A DNA stretch of 64,000 nucleotides from NCBI RefSeq assembly GCF_016625195.1, contig NZ_JACVUP010000019.1, forward strand, positions 45,582-109,581, read 5' to 3'. The translations under genes were made by a program, and so were the position numbers. Shown here piece after piece: positions 36,586 to 44,607 of this stretch (positions within the stretch are counted from its first letter, which is position 1; every line of letters starts with the position of its first letter). Source of the DNA: Erwinia sp. S63 (lineage in GTDB: Bacteria > Pseudomonadota > Gammaproteobacteria > Enterobacterales > Enterobacteriaceae). The notes beneath the pieces were generated by a model. It was not told the DNA's origin, did not search any database, and worked only from the letters and a program-made list of their open reading frames with translations.

Positions 36586-37230
36586 TCAGGCCGCGCGGGC
36601 GTCGCGGTGGGCATACAGGCGGCGCAGGCCGGCCGCGTGGTACTGTTCCATCAGCTCGATACCAATCCAGCGGCGCCCGCACGCCTGGGCGGCCACGCAG
36701 GTCGAACCGGAACCTGCAAACGGGTCCAAAACAATGGCGCCGGGCTGCGTGAAGGTCTCAATCAGCGGTCGCAGGGCGCTGACCGGCTTTTCGGTCGGGT
36801 GATGGCGGTTGCCGGTGTACTCCCACGGCATCACATCCGGCAGCGGCTTTGCCGGCAGCGCCGGGCGCCCTTTGGCCAGCACGTAGGCGCTTTCATGCTG
36901 GTAGCCGACGAACGCGGACTTTGAGGCGTAAGGCTTGGTGAAGACGATGTGGCCTACCACGCGGAACCCGGTCGCCTTCCACGCCTGCATAAAAATGTCT
37001 ATCCGGTTCCAGCCGTAGAAGCTCACCGCCAGGCTGTTGTCTTTCAGCACCCGGAACATTTCGTTGCTCGCCGGCTGCACCCACTCGCTGTTCACGTCGT
37101 TGGCAATCGAGCGGCCGGAACGGTCCTTAAAGCCGACGAGATACGGCGGATCGGTGAGGATGAAATCAATGCTTTTGTCCGGAAAGCCGCCCATAACCTG
37201 TACGCTGTCGCCGTGCATGAATCGAGACAT
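36586..37230 (-). CDS. plasmid DNA methyltransferase (N4/N6, DPPY type)
   Basis: A 214-aa methylase. Catalytic motif IDFILTDPPYLVGF (~18-31) comes first and the SAM-binding motif VLDPFAGSGSTCVAAQACGR (~165-184) last, the beta-class order. HHPTEKPVSALRPLIETFT lies between. It probably modifies plasmid DNA against host restriction. AGGAG precedes the ATG at 37230. Confidence 0.92.
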   Translation of the reverse strand: MSRFMHGDSVQVMGGFPDKSIDFILTDPPYLVGFKDRSGRSIANDVNSEWVQPASNEMFRVLKDNSLAVSFYGWNRIDIFMQAWKATGFRVVGHIVFTKPYASKSAFVGYQHESAYVLAKGRPALPAKPLPDVMPWEYTGNRHHPTEKPVSALRPLIETFTQPGAIVLDPFAGSGSTCVAAQACGRRWIGIELMEQYHAAGLRRLYAHRDARAA

Positions 37231-37234
37231 AGTG

Positions 37235-37450
37235 ATGCTCCTGTGTATGAAGGGGGCACCGGTAGTGGTGCCGTGACCTCCACACAGACGGGCGAACAGC
37301 AGAGCAAACAGGGGCGGATGCGCAAGCCGCACGCGCCGTCGGAGCGGACTGAATGTCCCGCGCACGGCGGGGAACGGGTGAGCAGTCCGGCGACAGCTTA
37401 CCTTGTTTGCGAGGCCGCCCGGCTACCGTGAGGGCACGGCACTTTAAGCC
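37235..37450. repeat. leading-region intergenic repeat, copy 1
   Basis: Shares with 43215-43380 the segments AAGCCGCACGCGCCG, GAGCGGACTGAATGTCCCGC and ACGGCGGGGAACGGGTGAG. It lies upstream of the methylase gene; the other copy lies upstream of the gene at 42913-43173. Confidence 0.8.
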
Positions 37451-37579
37451 CGCCGTTTTCCGGCCGCAGGACGGAAGACGGCATGAAGGCGGAGCGCAGC
37501 GACAACCTTTTTTCATTCCTGCAGTGATGCCGCCGTGACTGGCGACATCAGAGAATCATCAGCTGCATACCGGGCAGCG

Positions 37580-37752
37580 CTATGCCCCTCCCTTCTCCAG
37601 CAAGACAGCATCGATGGCCATCTCGAGATGCCACCAGTTAAATCCCTCGTTTGCATCATGATGGTCTTCGGCATACTCCATGGCCGCCGTAATCTCATCC
37701 GGCGTCATTGCCGGATTAATACCGAGAAAGTCATCTGCCAGCCAGAATGTGC
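37580..37752 (-). pseudogene. 3' part of a small gene split by the IS66-type element
   Basis: Encodes CGTFWLADDFLGINPAMTPDEIT and on to AVLLEKGGA. Joined at the 8-bp target duplication to 42799-42868, it gives an intact 80-aa protein (MRAMTVSEFRARLDALADDE + LCCGTFWLADDFLG ...). That protein is a paralogue of the 86-aa neighbour at 42913-43173: both share WLADDF or WIADDF, then a PxMTPDEI or PELSPDEV segment and a tryptophan-containing third part. An ATG created by the element edge gives an open frame (MRRLRTFW) but not the native start. Confidence 0.85.
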
Positions 37753-37878
37753 GTAAGCGTCTCATTTAGACCGTCTGTGCAGTTGGCTCCGATTCCTGGA
37801 GAATAGTGTCCACATTCTTTCAATTGTCATTGTCGAAGCTGCCTTGCGTGAGATTCATATCAGACTCCTCATACGTAA

Positions 37879-38250
37879 TTAATCATCATCTTTTTCCAGA
37901 TCGTATCTGATCCTTGCGGCATCAAGTTCAGGGAAATTTATCTCGGCCCAGCGATCAAGAGCTTTAAGTGTGCTGACGAGTGAGTCTGCCACTCCTGTCA
38001 GACTGTATTCCACGCAGGCAGGTTTTTCTTCGTGGTCAAATCTGGACACCAGGCCATGTCGTTCAAGTTGCCGCAGAGTCTGGGTAAGAACCTTTTGTGA
38101 AATTCCCTCGATTTTTCTCATCAGTTCGCCATTGCGCATGGGACCTTCAGCGAGAGCAGGAAGGATAAGCATTACCCATTTTCCTGATATAAGCGCAAGG
38201 GCATCACGTGCTGAACATTTAGCAGAGTAAACGTTTCCTGGGTATGGCAT
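37879..38250 (-). CDS. HxlR-family transcriptional regulator (passenger)
   Basis: A 123-aa winged-helix protein: CSARDALALISGKWVMLILPALAEGPMRNGELMRKIEGISQKVLTQTLRQLERHGLVSR and VEYSLTG. The conserved N-terminal cysteine (SAKCSARD, ~11), GKW, R-x-x-E-L and ISQKVLTQ-LR-LE features of HxlR proteins are present. It is divergent from the oxidoreductase gene with an 83-bp gap and probably controls it, perhaps in response to reactive electrophiles or oxidants, as do YodB/HypR-like relatives. Confidence 0.93.
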   Translation of the reverse strand: MPYPGNVYSAKCSARDALALISGKWVMLILPALAEGPMRNGELMRKIEGISQKVLTQTLRQLERHGLVSRFDHEEKPACVEYSLTGVADSLVSTLKALDRWAEINFPELDAARIRYDLEKDDD

Positions 38251-38333
38251 GAGTAGTTACCTCAAAGTGCGTAATTGATTGCATAACCAAAAGAAAACAC
38301 TATGACAGTTAAAAGTCACCAGGGAGGTCCAAT

Positions 38334-39140
38334 ATGAATGTACTGATTATCACCGCTCACCCTGAGGCGGATTCGTTTAACTCATATCTGGCTGCCACAG
38401 CCGCACGAGTATTTGAAAAGCAAGGCTCAGTGGTTAACTCAGTCAATTTATACAGTGAAAACTTCGAACCTGTTGAGGGTAAAATCTTTTACCCGGACAG
38501 GCAGGATTCAGTGAGGTTTGATGCCCTGAGGGAACAGCGCCACCACTGGGAAAAGAAAATTCTGCCCGATGATGTTTCGAGACACATTCAGTTATTGATC
38601 AACTCTGACCTGTTGCTTCTGCATTTTCCTTTCTGGTGGTTTGGCATGCCCGCCATCCTGAAAGGATGGATGGATCGGGTGTTTGTTTATGGTGGGATCT
38701 ATGACAGCAGGCACCGACATGAGAATGGCGTGATGAAAGGTAAGCGTGCGTTACTCTCCGTTACTGCCGGTGCGCCTGAAAATGCCTGTGGCTATAATGG
38801 ACGTCATGGCGACATGCGATTGATGTTATGGTCACCCATACATGCGCTTCATTATATAGGTTACAGCATGCTGGAACCTTATCTTATACATGGGGTGCGC
38901 GGCGGCCTCGATGGAATAGCAAAAATAGAGCAGCAGAAGTTACTTGATGAAAAAGTGGAAGACTTTGAAAACAGACTAACCAATATACATGAATGGCCCA
39001 TCATCCCCTTCAACAGAGAAGATGATTTCAACGAAGACAAAACATTGAAACCTGAAGCTCCGGAATACAGTCCGTTTGTGCGACATGATCCAGATAGCTG
39101 GAAAAAATTCTTAATTTCAGGCTCATATAGGCCTCAATGA
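38334..39140 (+). CDS. NAD(P)H:quinone oxidoreductase-type flavoprotein (passenger)
   Basis: A 268-aa flavodoxin-fold protein: MNVLIITAHPEADSFNSYLAATAARVFEKQG, LLLLHFPFWWFGMPAILKGWMDRVFVYGGIYD, and ALLSVTAGAPENACGYNGRHGD. These match the NQO1/KefF/MdaB-like family that binds FAD or FMN and reduces quinones or other electrophiles. AGGGAGG precedes the ATG. With the divergent HxlR gene it forms a typical quinone-stress pair. Confidence 0.92.
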   Translation: MNVLIITAHPEADSFNSYLAATAARVFEKQGSVVNSVNLYSENFEPVEGKIFYPDRQDSVRFDALREQRHHWEKKILPDDVSRHIQLLINSDLLLLHFPFWWFGMPAILKGWMDRVFVYGGIYDSRHRHENGVMKGKRALLSVTAGAPENACGYNGRHGDMRLMLWSPIHALHYIGYSMLEPYLIHGVRGGLDGIAKIEQQKLLDEKVEDFENRLTNIHEWPIIPFNREDDFNEDKTLKPEAPEYSPFVRHDPDSWKKFLISGSYRPQ

Positions 39141-39207
39141 CTTTCAAACAGAGTTAATATGCAAGTCTCATAAAAACCGTGTCGACAACCAAACAGCATG
39201 ACTATGC

Positions 39208-40143
39208 TTAATTCCGTATTGGAGTTGATGCTGGACTGAGAAGGCTTTGATACATGAACTCCATAGCCGAATTTTGTACATGTAACAGATAGTCTTTGGC
39301 TTCTTTTACATGACAGCGTTTGTCCAGCATTGCTTCAGATGAAACCTCCTGGCCACGAGTTACAGGGGGGCAGGGTATAAACACAGTGTCGGCGTCGCAG
39401 GTCGAAAGTAATTGTCTGTCAACCTGATACCTCTCCAGTTTACTTCTAAGTTCAGTGGTAACACGGGCTGGCCAGCAGTCAGTAATGATCACGTCAGCAC
39501 TTTCTATGACATATTTATCATGAGTAGTATGGAAGTTTTTAATTCTGCCACCATGAGCAATCAATAACTCTGGGGGCGCTATCTGAGTAACCGTTATAGG
39601 CAATACAGATGCAGCTTCGATCCATGAGCGTAATATGTTTGCATCAGGCCCGAGAACGACAACGTGGATATTGTTCCACCCTCCCTTTAAACGCCTTATG
39701 TATGTCAAATCTCCCAGAATCTCACAGGGATGATTACTGTGAGTTCGCAGGTTTATGACTGACATTTTGGTTGCTGCAGAAAATTGTTCAAGTTTATCAA
39801 GAGAAGGTGTCCGGATGGCAATAATGTCAAACCAGTTTTCAAGGAAGGACGCCAAGTCCTCCACAGACTCACTACCTTCAAGTCTGGCATTCAGGTGGGT
39901 GACATTTGCACCCATGGCGGCACCTCCAAGACTAATCGCTGCCGGATTGCGCCAGCCCGGCACCTCCTCAATTAACCCCACTCTTGCATGGCAAAGCGTT
40001 TCAGGCATTTGTCGCCTCTGCCAGCAAGAAGACAGTTCGATAGCTCGTATGGATACTTTTTCTATGGTATCTGGATCCATCGCATCGATCCTTATCAGAC
40101 TGGCTGGATTCATCTCATGTCCTTTTCTGTTAAGAGCAAACAT
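39208..40143 (-). CDS. aspartate/ornithine carbamoyltransferase-like protein, atypical active site (passenger)
   Basis: A 311-aa protein with the two-domain carbamoyltransferase fold: HSNHPCEILGDLTYIRRL in place of the family HPxQ-x-LADL, and ESADVIITDCWPARVTTEL matching the aspartate/ornithine-binding half. The carbamoyl-phosphate loop S-T-R-T-R is replaced by GWRNPAA, and the HPGP/HCLP loop by PCPPVTRGQE. It therefore probably does not do standard carbamoyl transfer and may use another substrate. The likely start is MNPASLIRI (10 codons in from the open-frame start); both are kept in the coordinates. Role on the element unknown. Confidence 0.8.
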   Translation of the reverse strand: MFALNRKGHEMNPASLIRIDAMDPDTIEKVSIRAIELSSCWQRRQMPETLCHARVGLIEEVPGWRNPAAISLGGAAMGANVTHLNARLEGSESVEDLASFLENWFDIIAIRTPSLDKLEQFSAATKMSVINLRTHSNHPCEILGDLTYIRRLKGGWNNIHVVVLGPDANILRSWIEAASVLPITVTQIAPPELLIAHGGRIKNFHTTHDKYVIESADVIITDCWPARVTTELRSKLERYQVDRQLLSTCDADTVFIPCPPVTRGQEVSSEAMLDKRCHVKEAKDYLLHVQNSAMEFMYQSLLSPASTPIRN

Positions 40144-40170
40144 TATATATCTTAACCGCGAGCCGTTTTC

Positions 40171-41742
40171 CTAGTCACAGGTCACTCCGGTATTCCACGG
40201 CAACAGATCGCGCAGCTGGTTCACAGGCCATTCCTGGATATTGCCCAGGACATACCGTAGCCACGCCTCCGGGTCCATACCGTTAAGCCGGCAGGTTCCG
40301 ATAAGGGAGTACAGCACTGCGGCCCGCTCACCGCCGCTGTCTGAACCGGCGAACAGCCAGTTTTTCCGGCCCAGGGCTACGCCACGCAGGGCGTTCTCCG
40401 CAATGTTGTTATCTATTTCGGCCCAGCCATTGCGGCAGTACAGGTTCAGCGCGTCCCATTGCTTCAGCAGGTACGCAAACGCCTTTGCCGTGTCTGAGTG
40501 CCGTGACAGCACCTTCATTTGTTCCTGTATCCAGTCGTACAGCGACTGCATCAGTGGGACGGTCTGCGCTTTCCTGGCCGCCTGCCGTTCGTCTACCGGG
40601 CTGCCGCGTATGTCTGCCTCGATGGCGTACAGCTCACCGATGCGCTTCAGCGCTTCGGTAGTGATATATGTTGGTGTACGGACGTGAACGTCGTGGATTT
40701 TTCGTCGTGCGTGCGCCATGCAGGCCGCTTCGGTGATGCGCTCGTCTTCGTAAAGTGCGTTATAGCCACCGTAGGCGTCTGCCTGCAGGATACCGCTGTA
40801 CCCGGCAAGGTGCTGCTGCGGATGCATTCCCTTACGGTCCGGTGAGTACGCGAACCAGACAGCCGGTGGCATTACCGAGCCCGCGTTGCGGTCATCCCGC
40901 ACGTACACCCACAGCCGGGCCGTGCGCGTTCTGCCGCTGCCCGGTTCCTGAACCGGCACAGGGATATCGTCGGTATGCACTTTGCCCGGCATCAGTACAT
41001 ACTGGCGCAGCAGGTCATACAGCGGCTCCAGCAACTCACTCACCGCCCCGGACCATCTTCCCAGCGTGGCCCGGCTCAGCTCCACGCCCTGGCGGCGGTA
41101 TATCTCAGACTGCCGGTAGTGAGGCGTGTGCTCCGCGAACTTCGCCGTGACGATGCGCGCCAGCAGGCCGGGGCCGGCATAGCTGCGCTCTATGGGCTTT
41201 GACGGCATGGAAGCCTGAACGATGTGGTCACAGCGGCAGCAGGCCAGCTTTGGTCGCCGCGTTTCGATAACCCTAAAGGCGCTGCTGATAAGCTCCAGCT
41301 GCTCTGACGCGTCGCAGCCCAGCGCGCTGAGGTTGCCGCCGCAAGCCGGACAGGCGGTTTCTGCCGGCGGCAGCGTGCGGGTTTCACGGGGAAGAGAGGC
41401 AGGAAGCGGTTTACGGGCGGAAGACTGGCGCAGCGGCTGCGGCAGTACCGGGTCATGCTGCTCGCCCAGCACCTCCGCCATCTCCTCCTGCAGGGCGCTG
41501 ATGCGCTCTTCAGCTTCATGCACCTGCCGTGCCGTTTTCTCCCGCAGTTTTTCGGAGCTTTTGCCGAACTGCATACGTTGAAGCTTAGCGACCAGCGCCT
41601 TCAGCCGGTTGATTTCGCTGGCGTACGCCGCCACCCGCTGTGAGAGCAGGCGGTTGTATTCCGCCATCTGGCGGAGGGTGTGCTGCTGTTTGTCCAGCAG
41701 CGTCCGGAGCCGGGTATTTTCGTCGGAGAGTGAGCGTTCCAT
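40171..41742 (-). CDS. tnpC: IS66-family transposase TnpC
   Basis: A 523-aa DDE transposase with an N-terminal leucine-rich coiled coil (~1-65), a zinc-finger-like CPACGGNLS ... CCRC region, HTDDIPVPV (first Asp), LQADAYGGYNALY (second Asp) and NNIAENALRGVALGRKNWLFAGSDSGGERAAVLYSL (Glu). It is full-length for the family. tnpB lies 19 bases upstream. Confidence 0.96.
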   Translation of the reverse strand: MERSLSDENTRLRTLLDKQQHTLRQMAEYNRLLSQRVAAYASEINRLKALVAKLQRMQFGKSSEKLREKTARQVHEAEERISALQEEMAEVLGEQHDPVLPQPLRQSSARKPLPASLPRETRTLPPAETACPACGGNLSALGCDASEQLELISSAFRVIETRRPKLACCRCDHIVQASMPSKPIERSYAGPGLLARIVTAKFAEHTPHYRQSEIYRRQGVELSRATLGRWSGAVSELLEPLYDLLRQYVLMPGKVHTDDIPVPVQEPGSGRTRTARLWVYVRDDRNAGSVMPPAVWFAYSPDRKGMHPQQHLAGYSGILQADAYGGYNALYEDERITEAACMAHARRKIHDVHVRTPTYITTEALKRIGELYAIEADIRGSPVDERQAARKAQTVPLMQSLYDWIQEQMKVLSRHSDTAKAFAYLLKQWDALNLYCRNGWAEIDNNIAENALRGVALGRKNWLFAGSDSGGERAAVLYSLIGTCRLNGMDPEAWLRYVLGNIQEWPVNQLRDLLPWNTGVTCD

Positions 41743-41761
41743 GCAGCCACATTACTCCGGT

Positions 41762-42109
41762 TCAGATGCGCAGGCCAGGGCGTTCCGTCCGCTGCGGATA
41801 CTTCCAGTTAATACCCTCCAGCAGCATGCCCAGTTGCGCGGGCGTCAGATGGACTTTACCGTCGCGGGTCACCGGCCAGACGAAGCGCCCCCGCTCCAGC
41901 CGTTTGGTGAACAGGCACAGGCCGTCGCGGTCAGCCCACAGCACCTTTATCATGTCACCCCGCCGGCCGCGAAAGATAAACAAGTGCCCGCTGAACGGGT
42001 CCGTTCGCAGCGTGTTCTGCACTTTCGCCGCCAGCCCGTTGAAGCTGCAGCGCATATCCGTCACGCCAGCGACCAGCCAGATGCGCGAGCCCGCCGGAAA
42101 GTTAATCAT
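41762..42109 (-). CDS. tnpB: IS66-family accessory protein TnpB
   Basis: A 115-aa protein with the TnpB signature: INFPAGSRIWLVAGVTDMRCSFNGLAAKVQ, FSGHLFIFRGRRGDMIKVLWADRDGLCLFTKRLERGRFVWP. Full-length. Its start overlaps tnpA by 4 bases (ATGA). Needed for transposition of family members with three orfs. Confidence 0.96.
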   Translation of the reverse strand: MINFPAGSRIWLVAGVTDMRCSFNGLAAKVQNTLRTDPFSGHLFIFRGRRGDMIKVLWADRDGLCLFTKRLERGRFVWPVTRDGKVHLTPAQLGMLLEGINWKYPQRTERPGLRI

Positions 42110-42741
42110 GTCTCACTCTCCCTGAGTTCGCTGACCAGTGCCCGCAGGAGCTCCGGCGTCAGTGGCCCGGTCAGGCTCAGGCTGCCGCCCGGAAGCGTCA
42201 GCTTACAGCTGATGACCGGTGTCATTTCTGCTGATACGGCCCCGTTGTGCCTTGGTGGCGGCGAAAGCTGCTCCACGGTGACCGGGATGAGAGTGGCTCT
42301 GCTGGCAGGGTCCAGCAGTCCCTGACGATGCAGGTTCCGCCAGTTGAAGAGCAGGTTATCGTTGATGCCATGCTCACGTGCAATTTGCGCCACACAGGCT
42401 CCCGGCTGCAGGGTCAAATCCGCCATGCGGATTTTGAACTCCAGCGGCCAGTCCGGACGGCGTTTTTTAACCGGCAGATTTGTCTCAAGATTGAAAGCGT
42501 AGAGCTCTTCTTCCAGACGCTCAGGCGTGTATTCCTCAGGCAGCGGCCAGTTAATGCCGGTGCGGCGAAAACGCTTGAACATTTTATGCGTAGCGGAAGT
42601 ACTGATGTTCAGTTGCTCAGCGATTTCACGGTAAGTCAGGGCGTCGTTAAGCCGCAGGCTGAGTGCAGTAGTGATCCAAGGCCTACTGGTGTAAGGCGTG
42701 TTTCTGTCCACGGTAGTGTCCATGTTCGCGAAAGTGTCCAT
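42106..42741 (-). CDS. tnpA: IS66-family TnpA with N-terminal IS21-like HTH extension
   Basis: A 211-aa protein. Residues ~85-150 are a normal IS66 OrfA core (KKRRPDWPLEFKIRMADLTLQPGACVAQIAREHGINDNLLFNWR). The first ~80 residues add LNDALTYREIAEQLNISTSATHKMFKRFRRTGINWPLPEEYTPERLEEELY, which resembles the N-terminal helix-turn-helix of IS21-type IstA (R-x-x-G-L-x-WPLPE ... LE). IS66 OrfA is usually 100-140 aa. The start lies 26 bases inside the right inverted repeat, so the extension belongs to the element. Confidence 0.85.
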   Translation of the reverse strand: MDTFANMDTTVDRNTPYTSRPWITTALSLRLNDALTYREIAEQLNISTSATHKMFKRFRRTGINWPLPEEYTPERLEEELYAFNLETNLPVKKRRPDWPLEFKIRMADLTLQPGACVAQIAREHGINDNLLFNWRNLHRQGLLDPASRATLIPVTVEQLSPPPRHNGAVSAEMTPVISCKLTLPGGSLSLTGPLTPELLRALVSELRESET

Positions 42742-42798
42742 GATAAGAAACGCGGAAAAAAATAAAAGACGGTCTGGATGAGACGCTTACGAATGTGC

Positions 42799-42868
42799 CG
42801 CAGCACAGCTCATCATCTGCCAGGGCATCAAGCCGCGCCCTGAATTCACTTACGGTCATTGCTCTCAT
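42799..42868 (-). pseudogene. 5' part of the small gene split by the IS66-type element
   Basis: Encodes MRAMTVSEFRARLDALADDELCC. The intact frame continues at 37752 on removal of the element and one target copy. The start could also be the second ATG (42859). Confidence 0.85.
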
Positions 42869-42912
42869 TACCTGTCCGGCGGATTGTCCCGCCGCCTCCG
42901 GTTTTCTGCACA

Positions 42913-43173
42913 TCAGGCAGGGTCTTTTTCTAGCCGTGCGGCAGGGATGGTGTCGGCGCAATGGCGCAGGAAATACCAGCCGAGACTCGTATCCGCATCG
43001 AGCGAGGCGTCGGCCAGCGCGATTGTGGCCAGTACCTCGTCGGGCGAAAGCTCCGGCGCCACGTCTTCGAAATCATCGGCTATCCACAGGTGCACCACGC
43101 AGGGTGTGCCGGGTTCAAAGCGCAGCAGCTGTTGGGCCAGCTGGCCTGTGGTGAGAGGTTGATTCATGGTCAC
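42913..43173 (-). CDS. small hypothetical protein (86 aa), paralogue of the split gene
   Basis: MTMNQPLTTGQLAQQLLRF, then CVVHLWIADDFEDVAPELSPDEVLATIALADASLDADTSLGWYFL. The same two-block architecture as the gene interrupted by the IS66-type element indicates tandem duplication. Acidic. Not recognised. Confidence 0.65.
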   Translation of the reverse strand: MTMNQPLTTGQLAQQLLRFEPGTPCVVHLWIADDFEDVAPELSPDEVLATIALADASLDADTSLGWYFLRHCADTIPAARLEKDPA

Positions 43174-43189
43174 TCCGGTCTACAGGTTG

Positions 43190-43380
43190 CACGGCATCAG
43201 CGCCGTGACGTCACGGCAGCCGGGCTATGGCGCAGGACGCAGGGTCGAAGGACGAAGCCGCACGCGCCGCCTGAGCGGACTGAATGTCCCGCGAACGGCG
43301 GGGAACGGGTGAGTCATGAGGCGAAGCCTGCCTTGCGGGCGAAGCAGCACGGCTAAGGTGAAGTCACGGCGCAACGCGAT
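43190..43380. repeat. leading-region intergenic repeat, copy 2
   Basis: Counterpart of about 37235-37450 and, more distantly, 35940-36150. It ends GGCTAAGGTGAAGTCACGGC. It precedes the 86-aa gene. The rest of the gap to 43800 has no gene apart from the element at 43690-43800. Confidence 0.75.
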
Positions 43381-43689
43381 GGAAGGGGGAGTATTTCTGC
43401 TGCAGTTCAGTTCAGAGTGAAACAGGCCCGGGATGAATGACCAGAAAGTAGCACGTGCAGTCGATCAATTTAGGTGCGAACTGTCTGTTACAGACCCGTA
43501 CAACTGTTATCAGTAACGAACTACAGGCTAAATCTGGCTGCGGGTACACTGTTTGCTCTGCAGATGGCCAGTATGGCGGGAGGTTATCCGGGATGGGGTC
43601 CCCGGGCTTAAATACTTTCCGGGCTTTAATCAGTCACGAATACTCTCCTGAATAAGGCTATTACACAGAACAAAAGATTGTGAAGTTGT

Positions 43690-43800
43690 GGAGAGTGTCG
43701 TCCATGACAGTTTCTCCGGCCGGTCAACGCTTTCGCGCAACCGATGAGGTCATCTTTGCATCGTCGTCTTCCGGCCGGAGCCGGACTACGTCCTCTGGCG
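43690..43800 (-). repeat. conserved hairpin/VPAGE element, copy 1
   Basis: Directly after the YmgA-class gene. Contains the perfect hairpin TCCGGCTCCGGCCGGA and then a segment conserved with 48134-48240 and 61512-61620. In the other two copies one frame reads VPAGE-x-x-RDDT; here a stop replaces the V (KR*PAGETVMDDT). Confidence 0.65.
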
Positions 43801-44061
43801 TCAGTGCTTTTCTTCGTTCGGGCCTGCAGAGTCCTGCAGGTGCGGTACAGACTGTTCAGCATCCCCTTTTACGGCATACTCCAGCAGCCAGTCTCTGGCG
43901 TCTGAAATGTCCATCTGCCGGGACACGCTGATTTCATCCTCAGCCATATGATTCAGCTCGTTAAGGAGAGAAAAGACGGTAATGTCCTTTCCCGCTAGAG
44001 CCAGCTGCAGTACCGCCTCGCCAATAATGACGTGGCCTTCTTCGTCTTCATGAAACAACAC
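43801..44061 (-). CDS. YmgA-class connector protein (A1)
   Basis: An 86-aa protein: EGHVIIGEAVLQLALAGKDITVFSLLNELNHMAEDEISVSRQMDISDARDWLLEY. The same core (I-I-G-E-A-[AV]-x-x-L-A-x-x-x-x-[DE]-I-[ST]-V-x-[SA]-L-x-x-E-L) occurs in four more proteins of this window and resembles E. coli YmgA. In E. coli, YmgA and its relatives act in the cytoplasm as connectors stimulating the Rcs phosphorelay. The start codon is GTG after GGAGG. Confidence 0.82.
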   Translation of the reverse strand: MLFHEDEEGHVIIGEAVLQLALAGKDITVFSLLNELNHMAEDEISVSRQMDISDARDWLLEYAVKGDAEQSVPHLQDSAGPNEEKH

Positions 44062-44353
44062 GATTCAACCTCCATTGGTACGAATTGATGACAACCTCAC
44101 CTCTGACTGTAGTTGCTCAGACCGGGTACACCCGCAGATATTTCTGTAAATGTCACCAGCAGCGTGGGAAGTCCGCACCCGGGACAGGTTTATTCACACT
44201 AACCGTAAAGATAAAAAAAGGGCATGCTGATACGATATGAGTACATAACTGATAATCCATGTCAGATGAATATTATTAAGAACATCACTAGCTGCCGTTA
44301 ATTCTGATGAGCCTGCAGGTGACAGTTCTTCCAGACTGGAATACGGAGAATGA

Positions 44354-44557
44354 GTGGACAATGGCGGGCAGAAAATACCTGATGAAATACTTCAGCTTAT
44401 AGGAAATGTGGCTAAAGAACTGATAAGGTCAGGCAGATCACTTACCCTGGATGAGCTGACCCGTGCTCTTCATCGTTTGAGTGAAACGGCAAAAGACACA
44501 GCGGTACGTGCGCGCAGCCAGGAAATAATAGCGTTACTGCTGAAAAGAATGCACTGA
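44354..44557 (+). CDS. YmgB-superfamily connector, class D (D1)
   Basis: A 67-aa protein: ILQLIGNVAKELIRSGRSLTLDELTRALHRLSETAKDTAVRARSQEIIALLLKRMH. The same pattern (VIG-x-x-x-x-x-L-x-x-x-x-x-x-[LV]-[TN]-x-x-E-[LI]-x-x-AL-x-x-[LM] ... -x-MH or -KLH) is found at 47158 and 52206. It is two-helical, like AriR. Starts at GTG after CGGAGA. It converges on the B1 gene. Confidence 0.72.
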   Translation: MDNGGQKIPDEILQLIGNVAKELIRSGRSLTLDELTRALHRLSETAKDTAVRARSQEIIALLLKRMH

Positions 44558-44607
44558 TGCGAGATGATTTTCCTGGTCGATAAAATCTGTAGCGTGAAGA
44601 ACGTAAG

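Larger units (their letters stand above)
37753..42790. mobile_element. IS66-family element with passenger genes (5,038 bp)
   Basis: The left end (37753-37777) and the right end (complement of 42790-42766) share the inverted repeat GTAAGCGTCTCAT + YY + AGACCGTCT with two differences. GTAAGCG is the usual IS66-family tip. The 8-bp GAATGTGC flanks both ends (37745-37752 and 42791-42798) and is the target duplication typical of this family. tnpA, tnpB and tnpC lie in the right half on the minus strand. A 2.4-kb left half carries an HxlR regulator, an NAD(P)H-oxidoreductase gene and a carbamoyltransferase-like gene. All three transposase frames look intact, so it may still move. Confidence 0.93.
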
